Assembly (NCBI GenBank): GCA_001543005.1
Contig: LFLB01000029.1
Span: 1-48,052, forward strand
From: Candidatus Spongiihabitans thiooxidans
Lineage (GTDB): Bacteria > Pseudomonadota > Gammaproteobacteria > Arenicellales > Poriferihabitantaceae
Reading direction: 5' to 3'
DNA: 48,052 nt
The notes beneath the pieces were generated by a model, which searched no databases, was not told where the DNA came from, and saw nothing but the letters and a program-made list of their open reading frames with translations. Made by a program: the position numbers and the translations under genes. Shown piece after piece: positions 29,488-38,743 of the stretch. Position 1 is the first letter of the stretch. Every line of letters starts with the position of its first letter.

Positions 29488-32400
29488 TTCAACAGCCATT
29501 CCGCGCCCCATCCGGCGGCGCCATCAATCGCTCCAAGCCGCTGAATTTCAAATTCAATGGTAAACCATACACTGGCTATCAAGGAGATACCCTGGCTTCT
29601 GCGTTACTGGCAAATGGCGTTAAATTAGTTGGACGTAGCTTCAAATACCATCGTCCTCGCGGAATAATGACGGCCGGCGTGGAAGAACCAAACGCCTTGG
29701 TGCAACTGCGAACCGGCAATCGAACTGAACCGAATATTCGCTGTACTCAGGTGGAATTATTCGACGGTCTGGAAGCGACCAGCCAAAACTGCTGGCCGAG
29801 CGTTGATTTCGATGTCAATGCGCTAAATAACCTCCTGTCCCCGCTTTTCCCGGCAGGGTTTTATAACAAAACGTTTATGTGGCCGGCAGGTTGGTGGATG
29901 AAATACGAGCATCGAATCAGGAAAATTGCTGGTTTGGGAGTCGCCCCCACAGAACCAGATCCAGATCGATATGCGAAGCGATTCGCCCATTGTGAGGTGC
30001 TGGTTGTTGGCGGTGGCCCGGCTGGATTGATGGCCGCGCTTAGCGCAAGCAAAAGCGGTGCACGCACGTTGTTGATCGATGATAACGTCATTCTCGGCGG
30101 GGCTTTGCGCGATAGCACGGAAACGCTGAATGGGGAATCTGCCATGGTATGGGTTACTGCCATAAAACAACAACTTGTGCAAATGGAAAATGTGCGCATC
30201 CTCACTCGCACCACAGCGTTCGGCTATTACGATGACAATCTGCTATTAGCCTGTGAGCGGGTCGGGGATCATTTGCCCCCGCTTGAGCCAAGTCAATCAA
30301 GGCAGCCGAGGCAACGAATCTGGTGGATTCGTGCAAACCAGGTGGTGCTTGCTACCGGTTCAATCGAACGCCCAATTGTTTTTGGAAATAATGATCTTCC
30401 CGGTGTAATGTTGTCTTCAGCGGTGCGCAGCTACGCCCGTCAACATGGTGTTCGATGCGGTGATAAAGCCGTTGTCATGACCAACAACGATTCCGCTTAC
30501 CATACCATTGCGGCTTTAATTGAATCGGGCGGCAAGGTTCTAGCCATTGTAGATAGTCGCTCAACCGGGCCGGGCAAAGCAGCCCTGGATATTGCCAACC
30601 AGCATGAAGTTGAAGTAATCACCCGTGCCGTTGTGGTAAATGCGAATGGTGGAAAATATACGAGAAAGGGCCTGGCCAGTGTGGATGTAAATTCATACGC
30701 AAATGGCGAAATTGGAAATGAATCGCGCACCATTGAATGTGATTTGCTTGCTGTTTCCGGCGGCTGGAATCCAACTGTGCATCTGTTCTCACAATCTCAG
30801 GGCAAACTTCGTTATGACGATAAACTGGCTTGTTTCGTGCCGCATGCTTCTGTTCGCCCGCAGGTGTTGGCAGGTTCAATCAATGGAGAATTTGCGACTC
30901 GAAATTGTTTAATCGAAGGCGCAAACGCTGGACGGCTGGCCGCAGAGAAAGCGGGTTTTGTGCCTAGAGAATTTGTACCACTCCCAACCTGTGACAAAAT
31001 AATGGAAAAGCCCATTGAAGCCTGCTGGGTAATTCCTGTCGCAAAGGGCAGGAAATTCAAACCAGCCGCCAAACAATTCATCGATTTCCAAAATGACGTC
31101 ACCAGTAGCGATGTCGCTCTGGCCTATCGCGAGGGTTATCAATCGGTTGAACATCTCAAGCGCTATACCACCCTGGGAATGGGCACTGATCAAGGCCGAA
31201 CCAGTAACGTAAATGGTCTGGCAATGATGGCGCAACTTAGCGGCCGATCTATCCCCGAAGTTGGTGCCACCACTTTTCGACCGCCGTTTTCCGCAATCAG
31301 CATGGGCGCCATTGCCAGCAACGAAACTGGCGAAAACTTTATGCCGCTACGGCGTACACCGATGCATGAATGGCATCTGGAAAATGGCGCGACAATGGTC
31401 AATGTGGGCGCATGGCAACGCGCCCAATGCTATCAGCGGCCTGGCGAAACCATGATGGAAGCGATTTACCGAGAGGGTCGGCATGTACGCGAAAAGGTGG
31501 GTATTGTAGATGTTTCAACTTTGGGAACCATAGCGCTTCGTGGCAGAGATGTCGCCGAGTTCCTGAATCGGGTTTACATCAATAAGTGGATGAAGCTGCC
31601 GGTGGGTAAAGTCCGGTATGGGTTGATGCTGCGTGAAGATGGCCATGTTGCCGATGACGGCACGACCACTAGAATCAGCGAAAACGAATACTACATGACC
31701 ACCACAACCGCCAGTGCCGGCCCGGTAATGTCGCATCTGGAATTTTATGCCCAGACGGTTTGGCCAGAGCTGAACCTTCATATCACATCGATAACCGACC
31801 AATGGGGTGGCATGGCGCTGGCCGGACCAGATTCGAGGAAGGTGCTGGAAAAAGCCGTGGATGCGAGTGATGTCAGTAATGACAGTATTGGGTTTATGGG
31901 TTACCAGGAGGCCACTATTGACGGTTATCCTGTCCGAATATTCAGAATCACTTTTTCTGGCGAGCTGGCTTATGAAATACATGTTTCTTCCGACTACGCA
32001 TTATCGGTCTGGGAAGCATTTATGCGGGTCGGCAAGGAATTTGACATCACCCCTTACGGCACCGAAGCATTATCCATGTTGCGGATTGAAAAAGGCCACA
32101 TCGTCGGCGGTGAACTGGATGGTCGAACCACTGCCGCGGATTTTTACCTCGGTTGTCAATCTTTTAAAGGATCGGGCACCGAACCTCATGGAATTAAAAA
32201 AGATGGACATAACCGAGTTATGCGTAGCACAAAAGGCTCTAATATGAGCGAAGCGGGGTTTGGTGGTATGCAAAAAACCGGGGAAGATTTTATCGGAAAG
32301 CGTGCGCTGGACCGGCCAGGCATGGTCTGCGATTCTCGCAAAACATTGGTAGGACTGATTTCTGAAAACGGGAAAGAAATAAAACGCGGTTCCCAGCTGA

Positions 32401-32627
32401 TTGAAAAACTGGGGGATACACCGCCTGTGAAAATGCTCGGCCATGTTTCATCGAAATATTATAGCGCCAATCTGCAACAGCACATAGGATTGGGGTTGTT
32501 GGAGAGGGGCGAACAATGGATGGGGAAAACCATCTACGCCGCATCACCATTAACCGATACCTATGTGCCGGTCAAAGTCGTCCATCACGTATTTATTGAC
32601 CCTGAAGGAGCCCTCGCCCGTGGCTGA
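29484..32627 (+). CDS. soxA: Sarcosine oxidase alpha subunit
   Basis: A 1047-residue multidomain subunit. The N-terminal ferredoxin-like domain has GRSFKYHRPRGIMTAGVEEP. A dinucleotide-binding domain begins with VLVVGGGPAGLMAALSAS near residue 173. The C-terminal half (from about residue 620) is an aminomethyltransferase-like (GcvT) folate domain with GKVRYGLMLREDGHVADDGT and RIEKGHIVGGELDGRTT. It passes the one-carbon unit from the active site to tetrahydrofolate. It is slightly longer than typical SoxA, with no visible break. Confidence 0.96.
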   Translation: MIQQPFRAPSGGAINRSKPLNFKFNGKPYTGYQGDTLASALLANGVKLVGRSFKYHRPRGIMTAGVEEPNALVQLRTGNRTEPNIRCTQVELFDGLEATSQNCWPSVDFDVNALNNLLSPLFPAGFYNKTFMWPAGWWMKYEHRIRKIAGLGVAPTEPDPDRYAKRFAHCEVLVVGGGPAGLMAALSASKSGARTLLIDDNVILGGALRDSTETLNGESAMVWVTAIKQQLVQMENVRILTRTTAFGYYDDNLLLACERVGDHLPPLEPSQSRQPRQRIWWIRANQVVLATGSIERPIVFGNNDLPGVMLSSAVRSYARQHGVRCGDKAVVMTNNDSAYHTIAALIESGGKVLAIVDSRSTGPGKAALDIANQHEVEVITRAVVVNANGGKYTRKGLASVDVNSYANGEIGNESRTIECDLLAVSGGWNPTVHLFSQSQGKLRYDDKLACFVPHASVRPQVLAGSINGEFATRNCLIEGANAGRLAAEKAGFVPREFVPLPTCDKIMEKPIEACWVIPVAKGRKFKPAAKQFIDFQNDVTSSDVALAYREGYQSVEHLKRYTTLGMGTDQGRTSNVNGLAMMAQLSGRSIPEVGATTFRPPFSAISMGAIASNETGENFMPLRRTPMHEWHLENGATMVNVGAWQRAQCYQRPGETMMEAIYREGRHVREKVGIVDVSTLGTIALRGRDVAEFLNRVYINKWMKLPVGKVRYGLMLREDGHVADDGTTTRISENEYYMTTTTASAGPVMSHLEFYAQTVWPELNLHITSITDQWGGMALAGPDSRKVLEKAVDASDVSNDSIGFMGYQEATIDGYPVRIFRITFSGELAYEIHVSSDYALSVWEAFMRVGKEFDITPYGTEALSMLRIEKGHIVGGELDGRTTAADFYLGCQSFKGSGTEPHGIKKDGHNRVMRSTKGSNMSEAGFGGMQKTGEDFIGKRALDRPGMVCDSRKTLVGLISENGKEIKRGSQLIEKLGDTPPVKMLGHVSSKYYSANLQQHIGLGLLERGEQWMGKTIYAASPLTDTYVPVKVVHHVFIDPEGALARG

Positions 32628-33255
32628 TATCCAAAGAAAATCTATTCAAAGAAGGGGCGCATTAAAACAAGCAGCAGGTCAATATCCTTCAATATCGGTA
32701 AATGGCCTGAGCATTACCGAGTACCGCCCGGAAATTATCGTTCAGATTAACGGTGCGACAGAACCATCAGCATTACAACTGGCGTTGTCATTGACAGGAT
32801 TTGATACCGGTCAATTTGCTGCAGGTCGATTTAATGCCGGTCGCGCTTATCGCTGTGAAGATGCCACGGTGTTGTGGAATGGCCCTGGCATGTGGATGCT
32901 GGTTTGTGAAATTTCCAGTCAGGATAGTGAAGTATCTGGCGTCGTCGATGAATTAAATGCCGTGCTGCAAGACACCGATGCCACGGTAACGGATCTATCT
33001 CATTCCAGAACCATTCTGGCAATGCAGGGCGAAAACCTGCTTGATTTTCTCTATACCGGCTGCCCGATTGACCTGGACAATTGCCCACCAGATTCTTGCT
33101 TCTCAACGCAATTCGGTCATTTCAACATCATCCTCCATCTCAAAGATAGCCAACACGCAAATATGTATGTCTATCGCAGTTTCGGTCAGGCGTTATGGGA
33201 TCATTGCCAGCATATTGTTGTCACATTACCCCCAAATGCAGCGAGGCTTCAATGA
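32620..33255 (+). CDS. soxG: Sarcosine oxidase gamma subunit
   Basis: About 211 residues. The segment VLWNGPGMWMLVC and TVTDLSHSRTILAMQG with FLYTGCPIDL match SoxG, the small GcvT-like subunit. I chose GTG at 32620 because gaaggag stands at 32603-32609 and it overlaps the soxA stop by eight bases. A longer frame from 32563 would be embedded in soxA. Confidence 0.9.
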   Translation: MADIQRKSIQRRGALKQAAGQYPSISVNGLSITEYRPEIIVQINGATEPSALQLALSLTGFDTGQFAAGRFNAGRAYRCEDATVLWNGPGMWMLVCEISSQDSEVSGVVDELNAVLQDTDATVTDLSHSRTILAMQGENLLDFLYTGCPIDLDNCPPDSCFSTQFGHFNIILHLKDSQHANMYVYRSFGQALWDHCQHIVVTLPPNAARLQ

Positions 33256-33360
33256 ATAGGTTTCAATTAGCCTCAAGGTTTCGGATCGGTGCGCCAAAGT
33301 TGACCAGGATGAATGTATTTTGCCGGAGCCGGTTGGGTGGTTTTTATGTACCGCAAATGG

Positions 33361-33985
33361 CTATAAAATTTTTCTTCTATCTGCGTATAAATTAATAATA
33401 TCGCTTTCCTTGATGCGGAAGCCTGTTCCGTGATTTCGCACCACGCCAGTGGTTTTGAGATGCATTCTTAGGTCAATGGCGATTTGTGAATTCTCAAATG
33501 CGGTTAAAAAATTATCGGGCAATGGGTTTTCAAGAAGATAGGCTTCATTAAACCAAAATTCTTCTTTGCCTGAAACCTCATTTGTCTGGCTATCCGCCAA
33601 AACCACTAACAGTCTTTCAAGTTTGGAAATGAATTTTCCTATTATCGTGTAGATGCTCCAGGTGGCGAGTAGCACGCCGGAATGATGATGTAAATGAACT
33701 GTATGATTCGATTTATCCAGTTCAATTCTTAAATTGTGTGGATTTTGTTGCGCGTAAAAAACCGTGGAATACAAAGATCGACGATTTCTTTCGTCACGAT
33801 AGCCATAATTTTTGATTATTTCTTTTTTATCCATTTGCCAGACGGATCGATTAAAAGTGAATAATGTAACTAATGAGTTTGAATTTTTGCGCGTGGCCGA
33901 TTCCTGTCGCGCCTTTTCTTCTAGACGGAATAAAATCCTGTTCCTTTAAGCGCAAAAGTTGGCGCTGAATTTCCTGCAAGGTCAT
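33361..33985 (-). pseudogene. MvaI/BcnI-family restriction endonuclease, internally deleted
   Basis: The ATG at 33985 directly follows the methylase stop (TAAATG on the minus strand). The first frame reads FIPSRRKGATGIGHA, the expected N-terminus of MvaI/BcnI enzymes, then runs into a stop at 33851. In another frame the match resumes as NSNSLVTLFTFNRSVWQMDK and continues to NHGTGFRIKESDIINLY at the end. The two parts meet at about 33880-33895, and the piece that should carry the Asp and ELK catalytic residues is missing. The total of about 208 codons is shorter than the roughly 240-250 of the family. It cannot make an active nuclease. A 157-residue fragment from 33834 is still open. Confidence 0.75.
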
Positions 33986-35230
33986 TTAATACTTCTCGCA
34001 AACCACGATAAACTCGTTTTTCATTGTCGTCGATTTTTTCCCTGGAATATTAGAGGGGGAATTTTCGGACGGCATTCTTTTGTTAGGTATGTTTCTTATG
34101 ATGGTTTCCAAATGTCCAAAGCCATTGTTTTCAAAAAAAGCCTGAGTGATTAAATCCATTGGGATATTAATATCTTTCACCGTTCTGTTTCCGACCACAT
34201 AACAAACAATTCCCTTTCTCTTAACCGTTTTTGAAACGTTGTCTATTGAGTTTTTATAATCAATGAAAAATGATTCCACTTCTTTGCTTCTTTTGGAGTC
34301 CCTGTTGTTAATTTTCTTTAATGTTTTGCGTAAATGCGCGGAATCAAAAGCGAACTCAGCGTGATATTTCACGCCCCCCATCAAACTTTTATCGATACTT
34401 GAAGCATTTTTTATTCCCATCCACTGATTGGCGAGCCGCGAATATTGACCATAAGCAACAGTGGTTCTTGAATCACCATAAGGCGGAGATGTAATGACAA
34501 TATCGATGGATTTATCTGGAACAATATTCTTTGGCATGTAATTCACGGTATTGAAATCATATATTTTTGAGGATGAGCCATTTCGTTTTTGTTGAATAAA
34601 ATTTGAAAGTCCCTGTTTGTTTCGGGATAATTTAGCAAGCATAATTCCGAAACTATCAGGATTAAAAGCCTCGCGCTTATTTTCTGGAATACGAACTAAT
34701 TTGAACTCGCTCTTTTTTGTCAGTGATGATTCACGCACTGTTTCACTAAATGCGGTCAGAAAAAAATTTTTAATTTTTGGTAATTTAATATTGTCGATAT
34801 ATTCCTTAATCAAGGCGAGTTTTTTCTGTGCGTTTTCATTAAACCAAAAATTAATATTGTCAAATTGCGGAATAACGATGGAAAATGGTTGTCGGATATT
34901 AAACTGGAAATTAAAGGAATAATCATAAAAATCCTTTAGATACAAATCCAAAGTCTGTATATCGATTGGGGTTGTTTTTGTATCCGCAATCAATCGAGCC
35001 AGTGGATTCAAGTCGGTTCCGATTGCATTTATATTTTTCATATTCGCTTCCAACAGCGAAGTTCCGCTACCACAATAAGGGTCGAACAAGAGCTCGGATG
35101 AAGAGCCATATTTTCGCAATAATCTTCTTGCGATTTGTGGAATCATCATCGCCGGATAGACGTGAATGCAATGTGTAAGTTCTTTGGTGTCGGCATCTCG
35201 AAAATCCCAACTATAATCTTCGTATTTCAT
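33986..35230 (-). CDS. DNA methyltransferase (TSPPY type) of a restriction-modification locus
   Basis: About 414 residues. The cofactor motif I DPYCGSGTS (50-58) precedes the catalytic motif IV TSPPYGDS (247-254), and NFWFNENAQKKL and VVGNRTVKD are further conserved parts. TSPPY is typical of N4-cytosine methylases, and MvaI/BcnI-type systems often use such a methylase, so m4C at a CC-containing site is likely but not proven. I prefer the ATG at 35230 over a TTG at 35281. The gene is AT-rich. It looks intact while its restriction partner is broken. Confidence 0.85.
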   Translation of the reverse strand: MKYEDYSWDFRDADTKELTHCIHVYPAMMIPQIARRLLRKYGSSSELLFDPYCGSGTSLLEANMKNINAIGTDLNPLARLIADTKTTPIDIQTLDLYLKDFYDYSFNFQFNIRQPFSIVIPQFDNINFWFNENAQKKLALIKEYIDNIKLPKIKNFFLTAFSETVRESSLTKKSEFKLVRIPENKREAFNPDSFGIMLAKLSRNKQGLSNFIQQKRNGSSSKIYDFNTVNYMPKNIVPDKSIDIVITSPPYGDSRTTVAYGQYSRLANQWMGIKNASSIDKSLMGGVKYHAEFAFDSAHLRKTLKKINNRDSKRSKEVESFFIDYKNSIDNVSKTVKRKGIVCYVVGNRTVKDINIPMDLITQAFFENNGFGHLETIIRNIPNKRMPSENSPSNIPGKKSTTMKNEFIVVCEKY

Positions 35231-35478
35231 GTTTTGAATTTCATGCTTTTCAGTCTCTAAACACGAGCGGTTCTTTGGCAATTTATTTTCTTTGTTTATT
35301 ATACTATCAAAAGGCGGCTTCCCTATGTTCTGTTAAATTTGCGCGATCTCGACCGTCACCGGAAATAGGCTATGCCAGAAAACGACAATCAATATCCTCT
35401 TGTGTTCCCGGAACTTATCCTTGGAAAACACTGATATGGAATGTCAATAGTTGCTTGACCGATAAAATTTCGAATAAC

Positions 35479-35555
35479 TGGCGCCCCGGAGAGGATTTGA
35501 ACCTCCGACCTGCCGCTTAGGAGGCGGCCGCTCTATCCAGCTGAGCTACCGGGGC
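35479..35555 (-). tRNA. tRNA-Arg (anticodon CCU)
   Basis: On the minus strand the acceptor GCCCCGG pairs with CCGGGGC before G-CCA. The D stem is GCTC/GAGC, the anticodon stem GCCGC/GCGGC with loop CTCCTAA, so the anticodon is CCT (reads AGG). The T arm GGAGG-TTCAAAT-CCTCT is normal. CCA is encoded. It is the only RNA gene I find. Confidence 0.96.
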
Positions 35556-35641
35556 GTGACTTGAATTGTATCTCAAGTGCCGAGGTAAAAATTTTACCAG
35601 TGAATACGCCAGCGAGTGCAAATTGTGCCTTGCCTCCGTTT

Positions 35642-36829
35642 TTACAATCCGTCCAGCGCCTGTTTTAGATCAGCAATCAGATCATCGGCAGACTCAAGTC
35701 CTGCGGATAATCGCACTAAACCATCGGTGATTCCCGCCTTCATGCGTTCTTCCCGTGGGATGTCGGCATGGGTCATGGTTACGGGATGAGTGACCAGGGA
35801 TTCTACTGAGCCCAGATTTTCTGCCAGGCTCCATAGTTGCAAACTGGCCATCAGTTTTTTACCCGATTCCACACCACCTTTGACTTCAAACCACAGCATG
35901 GAGCCGTGACCGCTGGCTTGGCTGTCGGCCAGCGCTTTTTGCGGAAATGAATCTAAACCGGGGTAGGTGACTCGTTCTGCCATAGCGTGGGTTTCAAGAA
36001 AATTCGCGATTTTAAGCGCGTTGGCGGATTGTGCTTCCAACCTTGTGCTCATGGTTTTACAACCTTGCAAGGTATAGAAAGCCACCATGGGTGACATATT
36101 ACAACCCAGACAATTTCGGATAAACTTTATCGCTTCCAATTGTGCTTCATCGGCGGCGGTAATTGAGCCGCCGACGCTAATATTATGCCCTTCCATGAAT
36201 TTGGTTGTGCTATGCAATGATATATCGGCGCCCAATTCCAACGGTCGTTGGTAGTACGGGGTCAGGAATGTATTATCACAAACATGAGGAATGTCTTTGG
36301 CTTTGGCAATTTCAGATACCGCTGCAATATCGGTGAGTTTTAGAGTTGGATTTGCCGGGGTTTCGGTGAAAATCAGTTTGGTATTGTTGCGCAGTGCTTC
36401 GGCAACGTTTTTCGGATTTGCGGTGTCAACAAAACTATATTCCACACCAAATCGAGCCAATACCCTGGTACAGAGTCGGTGGGTGCCACCATAAGCCACG
36501 TCTGACAATACGGCATGATCACCGGCGTTGAGCATGGCCATCATTACTGAACTAGTCGCAGCCATACCGGTAGCAAAACAGGCACTGCCCACACCGCCTT
36601 CTAATGCAGTAATCCGATCTTCCAAAGCCGTCACCGTGGGATTCCCCGATCGACTGTATGAGTAGCCTTTATCAAGATATTTGTCCACCGATTCCTGGAC
36701 ATAGGTGGTTGATTGGTAAATTGGCGTTAAAATCGCGCCGGTTACCGGATCTGGTCGGACGCCAGCGTGTATTTCTCTGGTTTTAAAATCGGCTCTGGTT
36801 TTAAAATCGGATTGTTTGTCGGTGTTCAT
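35642..36829 (-). CDS. Cys/Met-metabolism PLP enzyme (cystathionine gamma-synthase/lyase group)
   Basis: A 395-residue fold-type I PLP enzyme. The lysine that binds PLP is in SLHSTTKFMEGH. TPIYQSTTYVQ, YSYSRSGNPTVTALE and VCDNTFLTPYYQRPL are family motifs, and the C-terminus has RLSAGLESADDLIADL. It could be cystathionine gamma-synthase, gamma-lyase, beta-lyase or O-acetylhomoserine sulfhydrylase. Sequence alone does not settle it. An 18-bp in-frame duplication (36776-36811) gives a repeated ADFKTR near the N-terminus. gshA lies next on the same strand, which fits a role in cysteine supply. Confidence 0.9.
   Translation of the reverse strand: MNTDKQSDFKTRADFKTREIHAGVRPDPVTGAILTPIYQSTTYVQESVDKYLDKGYSYSRSGNPTVTALEDRITALEGGVGSACFATGMAATSSVMMAMLNAGDHAVLSDVAYGGTHRLCTRVLARFGVEYSFVDTANPKNVAEALRNNTKLIFTETPANPTLKLTDIAAVSEIAKAKDIPHVCDNTFLTPYYQRPLELGADISLHSTTKFMEGHNISVGGSITAADEAQLEAIKFIRNCLGCNMSPMVAFYTLQGCKTMSTRLEAQSANALKIANFLETHAMAERVTYPGLDSFPQKALADSQASGHGSMLWFEVKGGVESGKKLMASLQLWSLAENLGSVESLVTHPVTMTHADIPREERMKAGITDGLVRLSAGLESADDLIADLKQALDGL
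36776..36811. repeat. 18-bp in-frame tandem duplication in the PLP enzyme gene
   Basis: tctggttttaaaatcggc is followed by tctggttttaaaatcgga. It adds six residues to a variable N-terminus and keeps the frame. Confidence 0.85.
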
Positions 36830-36907
36830 TCGGTTATCCCGGTTGGTGTAATTGCAAAATAAGCCCGGATTCTAGCATTGCGATTGATTGGGAAACATCT
36901 GGTCTGG

Positions 36908-38554
36908 TTAATTATCCACATACTGAAGTGAATTTTGTCGCTCGAAGTAATCTTCAAGAAATTCATCAAAAGATAACTCATCGTTGCTTTCCATTTCCAA
37001 CTGCGTGGCATGGGATTGAGTGGCAAGATTTTCAAGTTTTTGATTGGTCTCGGGGTCGAGGCGTTTTTGTTTGAACAACCTTTCGGAGTTTTCTGACATC
37101 TCGTTCGAAAATTCATAGAAGCTTAGGTCTTCTGAGCGCATCTGATTAAGAATTTTTGCCGAAGGCGTCAGCTCTGCATCTTCAACTTTGTTGATTTGTT
37201 GCGTCATCATAGACCGGTAATGATTTGAATTGTTTACCTGATCCAATAATTCTGCGACTGGACGCATTTGACCAAGCAGTTTCATCATTACTTCTTTAGC
37301 GGGTTTTTCTCCCTGATCGGTATTAATTTTAAGATGTCTATCTCGACCGTGCAGGACAATTTTTTGTTGGTTTGTCTGCGCTACCCGAAAATCATCAGGG
37401 CTCAGTGGGCCGCTATCCGAAAACAGGCAATAGAGTAATAACACGTCCATAAAACGAATGCAGTCAGCATCAATTCCAATCGGCACGAAAGGGTTTAAAT
37501 CTATGCAGCGCACTTCGATATACTCCACGCCTCGTTGCTGAAGTGCTGTGGAGGGACTTTCGCCTGAAGGCGTAATCCGTTTCGGACGAATTGAAGAATA
37601 AAATTCATTTTCGATTTGCAGCAGGTTGGCGTTGAGTTGTTGGTGCTGGCCATTTACGTTGACTCCAAATTTTTCGTAATCGGGATTTACCGTCTGAATG
37701 GCGCGTCTCAACGATTGAACAAAGTGCTCAATGCTGTTGTAGCAAATTTCAATATCAGCCTGAGCGTCATTGCTGTATCCCAATCCACTGAGTCTTAATG
37801 AGGTCGCGTTGGGGGCGTAGAAACTATGTGCCTCAAAATCTTCGAGTATGTGTTTACCCCGCCCTATATTCTGCGTCGGGCACTTTGCACGCCCCCTGAG
37901 AAAAGATCGGCAAACCGCAGGTGACGCGCCAAATAAATAACTTTCAATCCAGGAATTTCGATGGAAATTTCTAATTAAGGAAAAATATTTATCCGACTTT
38001 TGCGCTTGTAATCGAGTAGGTAACTGATCGGGTGATTCTCCAGATGAATCAAATTCAAAATAATCACTCCAAAATGAATCTGGCATGGAAAAGTTGAAAT
38101 GTATGCCGGCAATGGTTTGCATCAATGAACCATAACGATAACTAAGACCGCGGCGATAAGTTTCTTTCATTTTAGCGACATTGGATGAGCCGTAGCGGGC
38201 GATAGGAATTTTTTCCTCACTTTCAACGATGCAAGGCATACTGTTTACCCAGAGTTTTTCATCGCCAATGTGTTGGTAGGTGAAATGATGAATATCCTGG
38301 AGTTCTTGCAACAAGTCCTCTATATTATTATGCACCGGGGTAACAAATTCGAGCAGGGATTCGCAGTAATCCGTGGTTATCATCGGGTGGGTTAACGCCG
38401 ATCCCAACTTGTAGGGGTGCGGGGTTTGTGCAAGCAGTCCATTCGAATCAACCCGTAAGCTTTCCTTTTCAAGACCCCTTTGTAAGTTACTCAAATGTTT
38501 TTCAATTCCTCGGGAAACCAGGGAATCCAGGGTTTGTTCAATATTTTCAGGCAC
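36908..38554 (-). CDS. gshA: Glutamate-cysteine ligase
   Basis: About 548 residues of the proteobacterial GshA type, catalysing the first step of glutathione synthesis. LQRGLEKESLRVDSNG is the N-terminal signature, followed by LGSALTHPMITTDYCESLLE, GSLMQTIAGIHFNFS and RCIDLNPF. The N-terminus is uncertain: the frame is open to 38683, but the first 43 residues do not look like the family, so I used a GTG at 38554. No strong ribosome binding site supports it. The gene diverges from dusA and the two share a very short promoter region. Confidence 0.9.
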   Translation of the reverse strand: MPENIEQTLDSLVSRGIEKHLSNLQRGLEKESLRVDSNGLLAQTPHPYKLGSALTHPMITTDYCESLLEFVTPVHNNIEDLLQELQDIHHFTYQHIGDEKLWVNSMPCIVESEEKIPIARYGSSNVAKMKETYRRGLSYRYGSLMQTIAGIHFNFSMPDSFWSDYFEFDSSGESPDQLPTRLQAQKSDKYFSLIRNFHRNSWIESYLFGASPAVCRSFLRGRAKCPTQNIGRGKHILEDFEAHSFYAPNATSLRLSGLGYSNDAQADIEICYNSIEHFVQSLRRAIQTVNPDYEKFGVNVNGQHQQLNANLLQIENEFYSSIRPKRITPSGESPSTALQQRGVEYIEVRCIDLNPFVPIGIDADCIRFMDVLLLYCLFSDSGPLSPDDFRVAQTNQQKIVLHGRDRHLKINTDQGEKPAKEVMMKLLGQMRPVAELLDQVNNSNHYRSMMTQQINKVEDAELTPSAKILNQMRSEDLSFYEFSNEMSENSERLFKQKRLDPETNQKLENLATQSHATQLEMESNDELSFDEFLEDYFERQNSLQYVDN

Positions 38555-38623
38555 GGCAGGACTTGTTATTTTGATTAACCATAGAGTGGATGTAGCGAGA
38601 GAGAAAATCAACCATCTTTGATG

Positions 38624-38649
38624 AATTTGTTTGCTCAATTTGTTTGAGT
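38624..38649. repeat. 13-bp tandem duplication between gshA and dusA
   Basis: aatttgtttgctc is followed by aatttgtttgagt (two mismatches at the end). It lies in the divergent intergenic region. Confidence 0.7.
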
Positions 38650-38743
38650 GGATTTTGTTGCTCTGATCACGCCAGGATGGCATTATTCAGACTTCCAGAA
38701 ATTAATTTTTATCTTATCGGCCGCACTATTTTGCCTTGTTATT

